64,000 bases of DNA from Proteus terrae subsp. cibarius (GTDB lineage: Bacteria > Pseudomonadota > Gammaproteobacteria > Enterobacterales > Enterobacteriaceae): assembly GCF_011045835.1 (NCBI RefSeq), contig NZ_CP047349.1, forward strand, positions 2,914,001 to 2,978,000, read 5' to 3'. Below are positions 53,902 through 63,383 of the stretch, in pieces. Positions within the stretch are counted from its first letter, which is position 1, and the number at the start of each line of letters is the position of its first letter. Below the pieces are notes generated by a model. It ran no database searches and had not been told where the DNA came from. It was given only the letters and a program-made list of their open reading frames with translations. The position numbers and the translations under genes were made by a program.

Positions 53902-56409
53902 CTACTGACAAGTCACAGCGACTTTATAGAGTCCTAAATAATCAAGAACACCTGATAAATCATAATTTACATGACATGTTTCATTGTTGTATTTAATAGT
54001 TAAGTTTCCGCGTTGTTCTAACCCCGATAAATAAACCTCTCCATCATTACCAACAATACTATTCAATTGGCTGTTATCTTTAAAAATAACTTGAGCACCA
54101 AATGGAACTGGTTTTTTATTTGCAAGATTAACCGTCATTAATACGCGATGACCTACGTTAGCAGAAAAATCAGCTTTAACTAAAGCCCCTCGACTAGGCG
54201 AAATCGTTTGGCTCGTCAATTCCATTTCTGTATTTTCAGGTAACATTAATGTATCAACTTCTAAAGTATTCTTTCGATACGGCGTAACATAAGGCACTAA
54301 TGCATAACCACGACTATTGGTTTTGACCCCCGCTTGATTTAGTATCGCAATATCTTTAGCATTTGGAATATCAACAATTGCAGAAGTTTCACCCAGTTGT
54401 TGTCCAAGGACTATTCCTCCAGAGTGAGCAACTACGCTACCATTGACCCCATAGTAAAGATTATGGTTGTCTTTGCTATAGCTATACCCCCCAGTAATAT
54501 CACCTAGTTGACCTTTATAGGATGCATTGATATTTCCAGAAGATCCTTGATCTTGATTGGTAAATCCCTGTTGTGCACTCCAATTTAATCTATTATTGAG
54601 TTGAGATGCAGAAATTCCCACACTGCCTGTGCTGGTATTATGATTACTACTATTGGTATTAAAGTTATAATAAAAAGTATCATCAAAAACACTAAAGGGC
54701 ACACTCACCGAAAATGCAAATAAGTGTTCGTTTTCACTTTGTGTTTTCTCTCCTGAAATATAAGAGTAACGATTTGTATTCTTATTATAAGTATAATTCA
54801 TTCCATAGCTGATCCCTTGCCAACTATTGTTATAACCTAACGTAGCAGACTGTGTCTTTTTATTACTATTCCAATAATCTTCTTTTATATAACCAATTGC
54901 TAAAGAACCATTCCCTTCACCTAGATTTTGGTTAATCGTAATTTCAGCACGATTACGGCGACGTTCAACTTCTGGGCTATAGTTTGTACGTCGAAAACTA
55001 TCGAATACTTCTGATAAACTATAAAAGCCGTTTGTAGAATAACGATAACCTGCTAATGCTATATTCGTTCCTATATTATTCAGATTTTTATTATATCTAA
55101 AACGATAGGATTGACCTTGCTGCTTAGTACCATCATTAAAGGTTGAGTTTGCATGTGTGATATCAACAGAAATTGCACCAAAAACACCTAAGTTTTTTCC
55201 TGCTCCCAATGAATAAGATTGATAATCTTGGCTTAACTGGCTACCACCATAAGTTGTCACTCCATAAGGTAGGCCATAAATTAATGTAAATTGCCCAAAC
55301 TTAGTTTTATCCACATTCTTATCATAAGAGCGATATTCGCCTCCCGTCACACTATAAGATAAATAGCCTTCACGCTGTAAAACAGGTAAAGAAGCAAATG
55401 GTACGATTTGATGTTGTTCACTCCCATTAGATTCTTTTATTGTGACGTATAAATCCCCACTACTCCCAGTGGGATATAAATCATTAATCTCAAAAGGCCC
55501 TGCGGCGACTTCTGTCTGATAAATAATATATCCATTTTGCTTAATAGTAATTTGGGCATTACTGCGCGCAATACCACGTACTACAGGCGCATATCCGCGT
55601 ACACTTTCAGGATACATATCATCATCAGTACCAAGTTGTATACCTCTAAAAGGTACGCTATCAAAAACAGAAGAAAGTGATACACCATCCCCTAAAATTA
55701 ATTGGCTTTTCAGTTGATTAATACTACGCGATAAATACGTATAAACAGTATCCCACTTACTAGATTTATCATCACTATTAGACCAAGTTGTATAATTTCT
55801 CAAACGCCAAGGACCTATATTTACTCCAGGTCTTAAATTAATATAGTTTGATGTTGTATTTGAGCCATCACTCTTACGATCATAATTTTTCGAACCGCTA
55901 TAACTGTAATTTAATAACAGTGCAGTAATACCATTATCTATATTATTTAAATCAACAAATCCTCTAGGATCATTATTCATCGCTATTTGAGGAATACTTA
56001 AATATAAGCGTTGAGAATTAAATTGAAATTCACTTTTTGCATTAGGGATCGCTGACAAATTAATACAGTTATTTCCTTTTGTTTCTAATTCCTTGTATTC
56101 GCTTGTTTTAACACCAAATTTAGTGAGATCAGATATTGATAAGCAGGGGATTAACTTGCCATTATCTATCTTCTCAAATTTAATATTTTTAGTACCAATT
56201 AAATTAGTATTAACATAAATATCAACATAATATTTACCTGGTAACTGCTCATTATTTTCAAACTGAGATAAATCAATTGAGCTTTTATTGGGTAATTCTA
56301 AAAAATCAGGATCAAAGTAGATATTATCTGATTTGTCATTTTCCGCATATGATAAAGCCGTATAGCCCAAATATAAAATTAGGCTAATACATATTTTTCT
56401 AATTTTCAT
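53902..56409 (-). CDS. Fimbrial outer-membrane usher
   Basis: The 835-residue usher has a signal peptide (about 1-22) and an N-terminal chaperone-binding domain (FDPDFLELPN). A beta-barrel of 24 strands follows, with the plug segment near GYAPVVRGIARSNAQITIKQNG and the PFEINDLYPTGSSGDLYV region, and C-terminal domains with the conserved Cys pair (NETCHVNY and VAVTCQ). It threads chaperone-subunit complexes through the outer membrane. It is 24 bp after the chaperone gene, in the usual order. Confidence 0.96.
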   Translation of the reverse strand: MKIRKICISLILYLGYTALSYAENDKSDNIYFDPDFLELPNKSSIDLSQFENNEQLPGKYYVDIYVNTNLIGTKNIKFEKIDNGKLIPCLSISDLTKFGVKTSEYKELETKGNNCINLSAIPNAKSEFQFNSQRLYLSIPQIAMNNDPRGFVDLNNIDNGITALLLNYSYSGSKNYDRKSDGSNTTSNYINLRPGVNIGPWRLRNYTTWSNSDDKSSKWDTVYTYLSRSINQLKSQLILGDGVSLSSVFDSVPFRGIQLGTDDDMYPESVRGYAPVVRGIARSNAQITIKQNGYIIYQTEVAAGPFEINDLYPTGSSGDLYVTIKESNGSEQHQIVPFASLPVLQREGYLSYSVTGGEYRSYDKNVDKTKFGQFTLIYGLPYGVTTYGGSQLSQDYQSYSLGAGKNLGVFGAISVDITHANSTFNDGTKQQGQSYRFRYNKNLNNIGTNIALAGYRYSTNGFYSLSEVFDSFRRTNYSPEVERRRNRAEITINQNLGEGNGSLAIGYIKEDYWNSNKKTQSATLGYNNSWQGISYGMNYTYNKNTNRYSYISGEKTQSENEHLFAFSVSVPFSVFDDTFYYNFNTNSSNHNTSTGSVGISASQLNNRLNWSAQQGFTNQDQGSSGNINASYKGQLGDITGGYSYSKDNHNLYYGVNGSVVAHSGGIVLGQQLGETSAIVDIPNAKDIAILNQAGVKTNSRGYALVPYVTPYRKNTLEVDTLMLPENTEMELTSQTISPSRGALVKADFSANVGHRVLMTVNLANKKPVPFGAQVIFKDNSQLNSIVGNDGEVYLSGLEQRGNLTIKYNNETCHVNYDLSGVLDYLGLYKVAVTCQ

Positions 56410-56433
56410 ATTAAAACCTAAATTTATAATTTA

Positions 56434-57102
56434 TTATATTTTCACTTCTGATAAATTCACGCTAGCACCATAGTCATTAATAACTTCCCAATTTATCGTG
56501 CCATGTTCATTACCATCATTTATATCAAATGATTTTGTTGAAAAAGGTTCAACATAAGAGACATCATTGACTGATTTCCCATTAAAATTAATTATCTGAA
56601 AATTAAAATAATAGGGTGTTGGATTATTCACACTAATTTTTTTTCCAACTTTTGACCATATTAATTTTTTCTGCTCTTCCTCAAAATTTACCTTTTTTAA
56701 ATTTTCAGGTCGGTAAATTAATTTCATTTGAGTCTTAAAAGCAATCTGCAATGAATTTTCTGTTTTTTCTGTTGCAGGTATTGTTTTTATATTTAGCCAA
56801 AATAGAGACTCTTTATCACTAGGTAAATCCCCTTCAGTTAAAAATATCCTCAGCGTATTCGCCTTATCTGGGTTTAGTCTAAATAAAGGTGGAGTAATGG
56901 TAAATTTTGACTGTTTATTTTCATTAACATCATCTATCCAAGACTGGATTAAATAGGGAATTTTATCTGGATTTTCAACATTAATACTAACGTTCTTATT
57001 CCCTTCTGTATAAATAACTCTAGTTCCGCCAATAATAACACCAGCAGAAGATTGATTAATAAAAAAAAGAATAGAAATTAAAAAGACAATAATAGACTTC
57101 AT
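56434..57102 (-). CDS. Periplasmic fimbrial chaperone (PapD family)
   Basis: The 222-residue protein has a signal peptide (about 1-20). It has GGTRVIYTEGNKNVSINVEN (PapD G1-strand start with the conserved Arg), the FRLNPDKANTLRI motif and the LFWLNIKTIPA block, followed by the second immunoglobulin-like domain. It stabilises pilins by donor-strand complementation in the periplasm. It lies between the major pilin and usher genes, 68 bp and 24 bp away respectively. Confidence 0.95.
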   Translation of the reverse strand: MKSIIVFLISILFFINQSSAGVIIGGTRVIYTEGNKNVSINVENPDKIPYLIQSWIDDVNENKQSKFTITPPLFRLNPDKANTLRIFLTEGDLPSDKESLFWLNIKTIPATEKTENSLQIAFKTQMKLIYRPENLKKVNFEEEQKKLIWSKVGKKISVNNPTPYYFNFQIINFNGKSVNDVSYVEPFSTKSFDINDGNEHGTINWEVINDYGASVNLSEVKI

Positions 57103-57170
57103 ATTATCACCACTATGTTTTTATAATAAGGTTCAAGTCCTTTTAAACCTTAATTTATATTTAATCTTAT

Positions 57171-57695
57171 TTAGTTATAGTTAATAGTAAACGTTGCATT
57201 ACCATTTGCTAAACCCGCAGTAACAGAATCTGTTTTAGCAATATAACGAGCTCTAAAATCTAAATTATTTTCAATATTTTCTTTTAATGGATAGGCTTTA
57301 GATGCTGTAAATAAAGGTACTACAACATTTGCATCATCCGTAATTTGAATACCCACTCCAGTTGCTACACCCGACTCTTTTTTCAGGGCAATAACACTGT
57401 CATCACCTACATATGAATCTGCGTCAAATTTAACAGATGCAGTGGTCACTGTTTTAGGGCAATTAATTAATTTAATTGTGAATTTTGTCGCTGCAGCAGT
57501 ACTTCCTGTACTTGGTAATGCTTTTTTAGAGACAGTACCTAAATTAACTTTTAAAGCATCAGAACCCGCTGCTAATTCACATGCGTTGTCTATAATTTCA
57601 CCTGTAAAATCAATAGTACCATCTGCTGCTAATGCATTATTAGTGACAAAGATAGTCGCCGCAGCAATTAATGTTGCAAGTAAATTTTTTCTCAT
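57171..57695 (-). CDS. Major fimbrial subunit
   Basis: The 174-residue pilin has a signal peptide (about 1-23, ending NALA before ADGTIDFTGEI). It has the two conserved cysteines (NACELAAG and LINCPKTV), and the C-terminal strand ATFTINYN with penultimate Tyr. It is the first gene of the operon, which is typical for the major rod subunit. A T-rich leader with a GGAG ribosome site precedes it. Confidence 0.92.
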   Translation of the reverse strand: MRKNLLATLIAAATIFVTNNALAADGTIDFTGEIIDNACELAAGSDALKVNLGTVSKKALPSTGSTAAATKFTIKLINCPKTVTTASVKFDADSYVGDDSVIALKKESGVATGVGIQITDDANVVVPLFTASKAYPLKENIENNLDFRARYIAKTDSVTAGLANGNATFTINYN

Positions 57696-57767
57696 TTTTT
57701 CTCCGATTAATTTTTATTAATAAAACAAAATTAATTAAAAAATACTTAATTAACTCAGTATGTGAGT

Positions 57768-57796
57768 ATTATCTAATTGTTTTTTACAATAAACAA
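57768..57796 (-). promoter_or_regulatory. Candidate fimbrial operon promoter
   Basis: On the minus strand, TTGTTT (57791-57796) and GATAAT (57768-57773) are separated by 17 bp. They lie 73 bp upstream of the major pilin start. The AT-rich context produces other candidates, so this is tentative. Confidence 0.4.
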
Positions 57797-57863
57797 GTTT
57801 TGGTTATAGCGGTATAATATTCATTATTTTTGATTTTAATCAGGATTTAAAACCAAGTGAACT

Positions 57864-57885
57864 CTTTATTAGTTAACTAATAAAG
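57864..57885. repeat. Perfect 22-bp palindrome upstream of the fimbrial operon
   Basis: The half-site CTTTATTAGTT is followed immediately by its exact complement AACTAATAAAG, centred at 57874/57875. It lies about 170 bp upstream of the major pilin start. A palindrome this long without a T run fits a dimeric regulator site better than a terminator. Confidence 0.75.
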
Positions 57886-58186
57886 TTTATTTTTAATTAT
57901 TTTAAATTTTCATATATTGATACAACATTGTTAAATCAAAATAAAAGTTAAATACTATTTTTTATTAATAAATAAATTTTTATTTCATTTTATAACGCAT
58001 ATGGTGTGAGTAAAAAAAAGTATTATTTTCTCTTAATAATAAAAGCTACTTTTTACTCTATTTGATTAAATTAAACCCACCACATGTTACTTTTGAATGA
58101 AATTCGACTTAATCTATTAGTTACAAATTGTATAAAAAAGAATAAAAAACATTATTTACAAAATGTATTCTTTTATTTTCATAGAC

Positions 58187-58215
58187 AAAAAAAAGAGCAA
58201 GGTTTCCCTTGCTCT
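58187..58215 (-). terminator. Terminator of the histidine phosphatase transcript
   Basis: AGAGCAAGG (58194-58202) pairs with CCTTGCTCT (58207-58215) around TTTC. On the minus strand it is followed by a T run (plus-strand A 58187-58193). Confidence 0.92.
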
Positions 58216-58295
58216 GATTTAATATCGGAGTGCTTTTTAAATAGTTATATAAATTAAATTACTACGATTAATTTGAAAACCACTACTTATTAATC

Positions 58296-58901
58296 TTAAT
58301 CAGCGACATTCTTATCTGGCATATAAGAGCCAATATTATAGGCTTCTAATTTTGGTGCTTTGTCAGAATTAAGATCAAAATTAAATATCGTTATTGTGCC
58401 TGGTGTTGCTGGTAATAAAAACTCAGGAGATAAATTTAAAAATACTTTGCAGGCGGCACGAATAACTCCACTATGCACAACCGCTAATAAATCGCTGTCT
58501 TCTTTATGCACCCATCCTTGTAATGCCGCACCAATGCGATCACAAAAATCAAACCAATTTTCGCCTTTAGGTGGCGTATATGTTCCTGCTCGCCAATTTT
58601 TGTATTTATCTGCATGGTGTCTTATAAGTTCTGGTTTTCGTTGTCCCGTCCACTCTCCCATATTTAACTCACGCAATAATGGCTCTTTAACTGCTTCAGG
58701 ATGACCAACAATTTCTGCGGTTTGTACTGTTCTGCCTAAATCTGACGTAATAATCCTAGCAGGTGATAATAATTTAATACTCTCTTTTATCGCCATTGCT
58801 TGATTAATACCTTTTGGTGATAAACATGAATTAGCATGTCCTTGTAAGCGCGATTCCATATTCCATAAGGTTTCACCGTGTCTTAATAAAATTAGTCTCA
58901 T
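58296..58901 (-). CDS. Histidine phosphatase family protein (GpmB/CobC-like)
   Basis: The 201-residue enzyme has the phosphohistidine motif LLRHGETLWN, the SDLGRTVQTAEIV block, the acidic LRELNMGEWTG and the second catalytic His in VVHSGVIRAAC. The family dephosphorylates small metabolites. The substrate cannot be predicted. It lies 22 bp downstream of a DASS carrier gene on the same strand, so the two are one operon, and the carrier's substrate may be connected with its own. Confidence 0.88.
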   Translation of the reverse strand: MRLILLRHGETLWNMESRLQGHANSCLSPKGINQAMAIKESIKLLSPARIITSDLGRTVQTAEIVGHPEAVKEPLLRELNMGEWTGQRKPELIRHHADKYKNWRAGTYTPPKGENWFDFCDRIGAALQGWVHKEDSDLLAVVHSGVIRAACKVFLNLSPEFLLPATPGTITIFNFDLNSDKAPKLEAYNIGSYMPDKNVAD

Positions 58902-58923
58902 TATTATTCCTTAATTTAATGGT

Positions 58924-60417
58924 TTAAAGACCATATCCAAGAATTTGGAACCAAGTAAATATCGCAATAGAAATTACCGATGCCCCAACAAAACAAGTAA
59001 TTAATCCATATTTCATTTGCTCTAATACACTAAAGTAGCCACTTGAGAAATAGATAGTATTTACTTTCGAATGTGGTGGTAAGGTAATGGTATAAGTCAG
59101 TGTAAATGACGCAGCTAATGCCAATGTAACCGGATCCATGCCCAATGTTTTAGCAAGTGCAATAATGGCCGGAATTAAGATGGTTGTTTTTACTGTTTTA
59201 CTGGTAAAAATTAAATGGCTATACATGCAGATAAAGACAACTACAATATAAACCATTGTAGTGCTCATATTTTCTAGCCCGAGCCCATAAACCATTTTAC
59301 CAATTAACCATTGTGCTCCTTCTGTAGATTCTAAGGTGTTACCAGCCGCATAAGCACCTGCTGCAAATATCATTAGATCCCATTTGATATTGGCTTCATT
59401 CCACGTTAATAAGCCAATACGAGGCATCAGGCAAAGAATGGCAGCAATAACAGCAGTCATATAAACACTAATCTTGAAGCCAAACATATCTTGGTGATAG
59501 CTTTCGGTTGCCCATAAGAACACTGCCATTAAAAAGATATACATGGCTTTTTTCTCATTCTTAGTTAATGCACCAAGTTGAGAACGTTCTTTTTTCAATT
59601 TCTCTAGCGAGCCTTCAAAATCCACTTCCCCTTTAAAAGAGAATAATTTTAATCCAATAAAAAAGGAGATAGTCATGCCAACAATAGCTAATGGGAAAGA
59701 GGCAATTAGCCAATCCATATAACCAATAGAACCGCCAGCTTGTGAATTGATAAATCCAACTGCAATAATATTAGCGGCAGTACCCGTCATTACGCCGGAT
59801 GTTGCCAAGGCATCAGCTTGTACACCTTGCAACATCATTAATTTCCCGTAATTGCTTTTTCCGGGAATTGCCTTATGTATCTCTAATAAGATCATACAAA
59901 TAGGCACCATTAATGTTGCGCGTGCAGTCGTTGAAGGAACAAAGAAAACTAAACTAAAGTTAATTAAAATAAGAACAAATAACGCTTTTTTGGGGGTTTG
60001 CCCAAATTTGGTGATCATCCATAAAGCAAAGCGTCTGGCAATATTCGATTTGATCATGGCGGACGTTAAAACAAATGCTGAAACCATCAGCCAAATAACG
60101 TCATAACCTAATGTACCGAAAACCACTTTCTCTTTTGCGACAGTTCCCGTTATTGGAAGCAAAACAATAACGAGCATTGAAGTTAAATAAATGGGTAAAG
60201 AACCACACACCCATAAAATTAACGCAGCACAAAAAATAGCAATGGCTTTTTGCCCTTCAATACTTAATCCATCTGGTGTTGGCATAAAAAATAAAACAAG
60301 CAATACCAATAAAGCTAAAGGTATTCCTATTGTTTTTAAGGTTATTTTCTTACCGTTTTGTTTTGGTGATGATGGCGCTGGTTTAGCGATGTCATCTCGC
60401 TTCGCAGTCTTTTCCAT
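58924..60417 (-). CDS. DASS/SLC13-family anion carrier
   Basis: The 497-residue protein begins with a polar, Lys-rich cytosolic segment (about 1-28), then about 12 helices. Substrate-hairpin segments are VFFVPSTTARATLMVPICM and TGTAANIIAVGFINSQ in the first half, and TLPPHSKVNTIYFSSG in the second. The latter resembles sulfate- or dicarboxylate-type DASS carriers, but I cannot assign the anion. It is only distantly similar to the carrier at 49611. A divergent LysR gene 109 bp upstream is the likely regulator. Confidence 0.88.
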   Translation of the reverse strand: MEKTAKRDDIAKPAPSSPKQNGKKITLKTIGIPLALLVLLVLFFMPTPDGLSIEGQKAIAIFCAALILWVCGSLPIYLTSMLVIVLLPITGTVAKEKVVFGTLGYDVIWLMVSAFVLTSAMIKSNIARRFALWMITKFGQTPKKALFVLILINFSLVFFVPSTTARATLMVPICMILLEIHKAIPGKSNYGKLMMLQGVQADALATSGVMTGTAANIIAVGFINSQAGGSIGYMDWLIASFPLAIVGMTISFFIGLKLFSFKGEVDFEGSLEKLKKERSQLGALTKNEKKAMYIFLMAVFLWATESYHQDMFGFKISVYMTAVIAAILCLMPRIGLLTWNEANIKWDLMIFAAGAYAAGNTLESTEGAQWLIGKMVYGLGLENMSTTMVYIVVVFICMYSHLIFTSKTVKTTILIPAIIALAKTLGMDPVTLALAASFTLTYTITLPPHSKVNTIYFSSGYFSVLEQMKYGLITCFVGASVISIAIFTWFQILGYGL

Positions 60418-60526
60418 AACCGATTCCTCTTAATGTGTAGGGTAGGAAGTCCAGTATAGAAATATTGAGGTATAAAGATAATTGTATTAATATATTATAA
60501 CTATAAAAATAATTTATGGTGTTGAT

Positions 60527-61441
60527 ATGAATTTAAGCCAACTTGATGCTTTTTTACTACTTGCCAACGGTTTTAATGTCACTGAAACTGCAGAACGCCT
60601 ATTTTGCACTCAACCCAGTGTGAGTATTAAAATCAGAAAGCTAGAAGAAGAGTTGCAAACAACATTGTTTGAAAGGATCAATAATCGGCTTTATTTAACT
60701 CCCCAAGGTAAGGTTTATCAGCAGTACGCAACTCAGATTATTAATTTAGTAAAATCCTCTTCTGAGCATATGCGACAATTTGATGATCCCTCTAAAGGTG
60801 AAATTAAGTTTGGCGCTAGCCATTTTGTTGGCGTTTACCTATTGCCTCAAATTATGGCGCAGTTTAGAGAGCAATATCCTGATGTGAAATTAAGCATGGA
60901 TATTTCAAGTTCAACCCAACTTATCCGTAAGCTTGATACCCAAGAATTAGAATTTTTGATCATGTCAGATCATATCTATTTAGATCCGACGGAATATCAT
61001 CTTGATACTTTTCTTATCGATCCCTTAGTGCTTATTTGTTCACCTGAACATTGGTTGGCAAAAAAGAAACATTGCAGATTTTCTGATATTGTATCAGAAG
61101 TTTTTCTGATCAAACCCGAGCACTCTGCTACCCGTGACTTTTTATTAGATAGGATCCAAGAAAATAATAAAGAACTCAAAAATGTAATGGAAATAAATAG
61201 TTTAGAAGGAATAAAACAGGGGGTTATTCACGGTTTAGGGATCTCAATTTTATCCCGTTTATCTATCATGCAAGAATTAGAATCTGGTCTTTTATGTGAA
61301 ATTGCATTTGATGATATTCAATTTAGCCGAGGCATTCGTTACTTTTATCATAAAGAAAAATATATCTCCCCAGCCACTAAGAATTTTTTATCTATCTTAC
61401 AATCTCAAGCTCAAATTTTAACGAAAGATATCAATAAATAA
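60527..61441 (+). CDS. LysR-family regulator of the DASS carrier operon
   Basis: The 304-residue LysR protein has a winged helix (LDAFLLLANGFNVTETAERLFCTQPSVSIKIRKLEEEL) and an effector-binding domain beginning GEIKFGASHFVGVYLLPQIM, of the CysL/CbbR-like kind. It is divergent from the carrier-phosphatase operon, the classic LysR arrangement, so it probably activates that operon in response to the carried anion. Confidence 0.9.
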   Translation: MNLSQLDAFLLLANGFNVTETAERLFCTQPSVSIKIRKLEEELQTTLFERINNRLYLTPQGKVYQQYATQIINLVKSSSEHMRQFDDPSKGEIKFGASHFVGVYLLPQIMAQFREQYPDVKLSMDISSSTQLIRKLDTQELEFLIMSDHIYLDPTEYHLDTFLIDPLVLICSPEHWLAKKKHCRFSDIVSEVFLIKPEHSATRDFLLDRIQENNKELKNVMEINSLEGIKQGVIHGLGISILSRLSIMQELESGLLCEIAFDDIQFSRGIRYFYHKEKYISPATKNFLSILQSQAQILTKDINK

Positions 61442-61561
61442 ATTTAGCAGCTAAATTCTTAGTCCTCTTATTTTAAGGATATCAGCGTATCAATATCCTC
61501 ATTAAATCGTTATCATACTCCCGTTTATTCCTTTCTATTTGTTATTGTTTAAAAGGATTTT

Positions 61562-62386
61562 ATGCGTAGAACACTCTCGTCTTATCACCCTATTCTTTAT
61601 ACTTTGAGAGTGGCGCAACGTCGTTTCTTCCGTTCTCTTAGTTGGTATTTTTCAGGTCGAAAATACAGCAGAGACGTTCAACCAGAACAACGACTTTCTT
61701 ACCGTTATTTAAAACATACATCTAAATTGATTAGTCGCCGTGGCGAAAGTGATATTCAATTACAATACAATAAAATAACGAATCTTAAATTAGTCGAAAA
61801 AGCGTTAGATGGCGTAGTGATCAAACCGGGTGAGTATTTCTCTTTTTGTTATTTAGTCGGTAAACCTAGCTATAAAAGAGGTTTTATTGATGGTATGCAA
61901 CTCTCCTATGGCGAAGCACGAAAAGGTGTAGGCGGTGGAATTTGTCAGGCGAGTAATTTAATACATTGGTTAGCATTACACTCTGAATTAAAAGTGATTG
62001 AAAAGGCAAATCATAGTTTTGATCCTTTTCCTGATGAAGGACGAGTACTTCCTTTTGGCTCTGGAGCCGCAATTTTTTATAACTATGTAGATTTAGTCTT
62101 ATATAATCCAACACCTTATGATTACCAAATTAGATTACATGTTGCTGAACATCAGTTAGAAGGTGAGCTCCTTTGTAGTGAAGCAAGGGAATATCGTTAT
62201 CATATTTATGAGAAGTCTTCTTCTTTTTTCAAAAAGGGAGAGCATGTATATCGCTGTAATGAAATTTGGCGAGATATTTACACTAAGAACAATGTAGGTG
62301 CTTTTCCTCAATTAATTACATCAGAGTTACTTTATGAAAATAGCGTGGTCGTAAAATATGATATTTCAAATGAGAGACTAAGTTAA
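61562..62386 (+). CDS. VanW-family protein
   Basis: The 274-residue protein has a basic N-terminus without a clear signal peptide. The VanW domain (about 60-210) contains IKPGEYFSFCYLVGKPSYKRGF, the conserved GVGGGICQASNLIHW and FYNYVDLVLYNPTPYDYQI. VanW was named from a Gram-positive vancomycin-resistance cluster, but its function is unknown and it does not imply resistance in a Gram-negative. It is followed by yebB (220 bp). Confidence 0.85.
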   Translation: MRRTLSSYHPILYTLRVAQRRFFRSLSWYFSGRKYSRDVQPEQRLSYRYLKHTSKLISRRGESDIQLQYNKITNLKLVEKALDGVVIKPGEYFSFCYLVGKPSYKRGFIDGMQLSYGEARKGVGGGICQASNLIHWLALHSELKVIEKANHSFDPFPDEGRVLPFGSGAAIFYNYVDLVLYNPTPYDYQIRLHVAEHQLEGELLCSEAREYRYHIYEKSSSFFKKGEHVYRCNEIWRDIYTKNNVGAFPQLITSELLYENSVVVKYDISNERLS

Positions 62387-62485
62387 TTTACTTAAATATA
62401 TATTTATTACTCAATTAAAATATTAATTTAATATTCTAATTTTATCTTCTTATTCTGAATAAATAATGATTTTCCTCTTAAAATT

Positions 62486-62515
62486 AAGAACATCTTAAAT
62501 CCGAGCGTTCTTTTT
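62486..62515 (+). terminator. Possible weak terminator after the VanW-like gene
   Basis: AAGAAC (62486-62491) pairs with GTTCTT (62507-62512), followed by TTT. The stem is only six base pairs with a 15-base loop, so it is weak. Confidence 0.35.
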
Positions 62516-62606
62516 ATCTTAAGATCATTGAGTTATCAAATAGAAACCTTATCTACTTATTATGGTCAAAGAATGGTGATTATATTTCTATTTAATAGGT
62601 CATATA

Positions 62607-63191
62607 ATGATGATAAAAATTGGTTATCCACAAAAATTAGAAGTTGGTGATATCGTATTTACGTGTATTGGTACCTCTTTATTTCGTCAAATTTCCTCAG
62701 CTTCTTTATGCTGGAGTAATCATGTTGGCATTATTATTGGTCATAATGGTGAGGATTATTTAGTTGCCGAAAGCCGAGTTCCGCTCTCAACCACAACCAC
62801 ATTAACCCGCTTTATTAACCGCTCTGCGGGCAAACGTTATGCAATACGCCGGCTATCAACACAACTCTCTGACGAACAAAAAAATGCACTTGTTGCACAA
62901 GTACCTGAAAGATTAAATAAGCTTTACCACACAGGTTTTAAATACGACTCTTCCCGCCAGTTTTGCTCTAAATTTGTTTTTGATATTTATAAATCAGCAC
63001 TCTCTATTCGTGTAGGTGAAATAGAAACATTCCAAGAGTTATTAAGCAAAAATCCTAATGCCAAATTACAATTTTGGAAATTATGGTTTATTGGGCAAAT
63101 ACCGTGGGAAAGAACTACTGTCACTCCAGCTAGTTTATGGGAACATCCGCACCTATCTTTAGTTTATCAAAGTCATGAGAATATTAATTAA
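62607..63191 (+). CDS. yebB: YebB, permuted papain-like (YiiX/YebB) protein
   Basis: The 194-residue protein closely matches E. coli YebB as I recall it: [47 protein letters not shown] with the catalytic His, and [14 protein letters not shown] with the catalytic Cys in permuted order. NlpC/P60-like permuted papain folds hydrolyse amide bonds in lipids or peptides; the substrate here is unknown. Two ATG codons are adjacent; I use the first. It has no signal peptide, so it is probably cytosolic. Confidence 0.9.
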   Translation: MMIKIGYPQKLEVGDIVFTCIGTSLFRQISSASLCWSNHVGIIIGHNGEDYLVAESRVPLSTTTTLTRFINRSAGKRYAIRRLSTQLSDEQKNALVAQVPERLNKLYHTGFKYDSSRQFCSKFVFDIYKSALSIRVGEIETFQELLSKNPNAKLQFWKLWFIGQIPWERTTVTPASLWEHPHLSLVYQSHENIN

Positions 63192-63270
63192 TACAGTGTA
63201 TTAGCATTATAAAAAATAGAGAAAACAATAGCATTTCTGATAATGTTTATTGATAAAAATCTGAATAAAA

Positions 63271-63304
63271 CTCAAACCCTCTCTTTGTAATAGGGAGTTT
63301 TTTG
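63271..63304 (+). terminator. Possible yebB terminator
   Basis: CTCTCT (63279-63284) can pair with AGGGAG (63292-63297) with one G-U, followed by six T. It lies about 80 bp past the yebB stop. Confidence 0.4.
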
Positions 63305-63383
63305 GTGTAAAACTAAAAAAACAATGTTTTGTAAATATAACTTAATTACTATTCATCTATATATTCGTCATTTAGGGATCACC

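Larger units (their letters stand above)
57696..58295. other. 600-bp AT-rich region upstream of the fimbrial operon
   Basis: It contains the candidate promoter, the 22-bp palindrome and, at the right end, the terminator of the upstream minus-strand genes. No recombinase gene and no widely spaced inverted repeat pair of the MR/P invertible-element kind was found, so phase inversion is not supported. Confidence 0.6.

Noticed and set aside
57696..58295. Possible invertible promoter element for the fimbrial operon
   Set aside because: No pair of separated inverted repeats around the promoter and no tyrosine recombinase gene is adjacent; only a single local palindrome is present.
61562..62386. 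Vancomycin-resistance gene
   Set aside because: The VanW domain alone has no proven role in resistance and none of the van ligase, dehydrogenase or peptidase genes is present.
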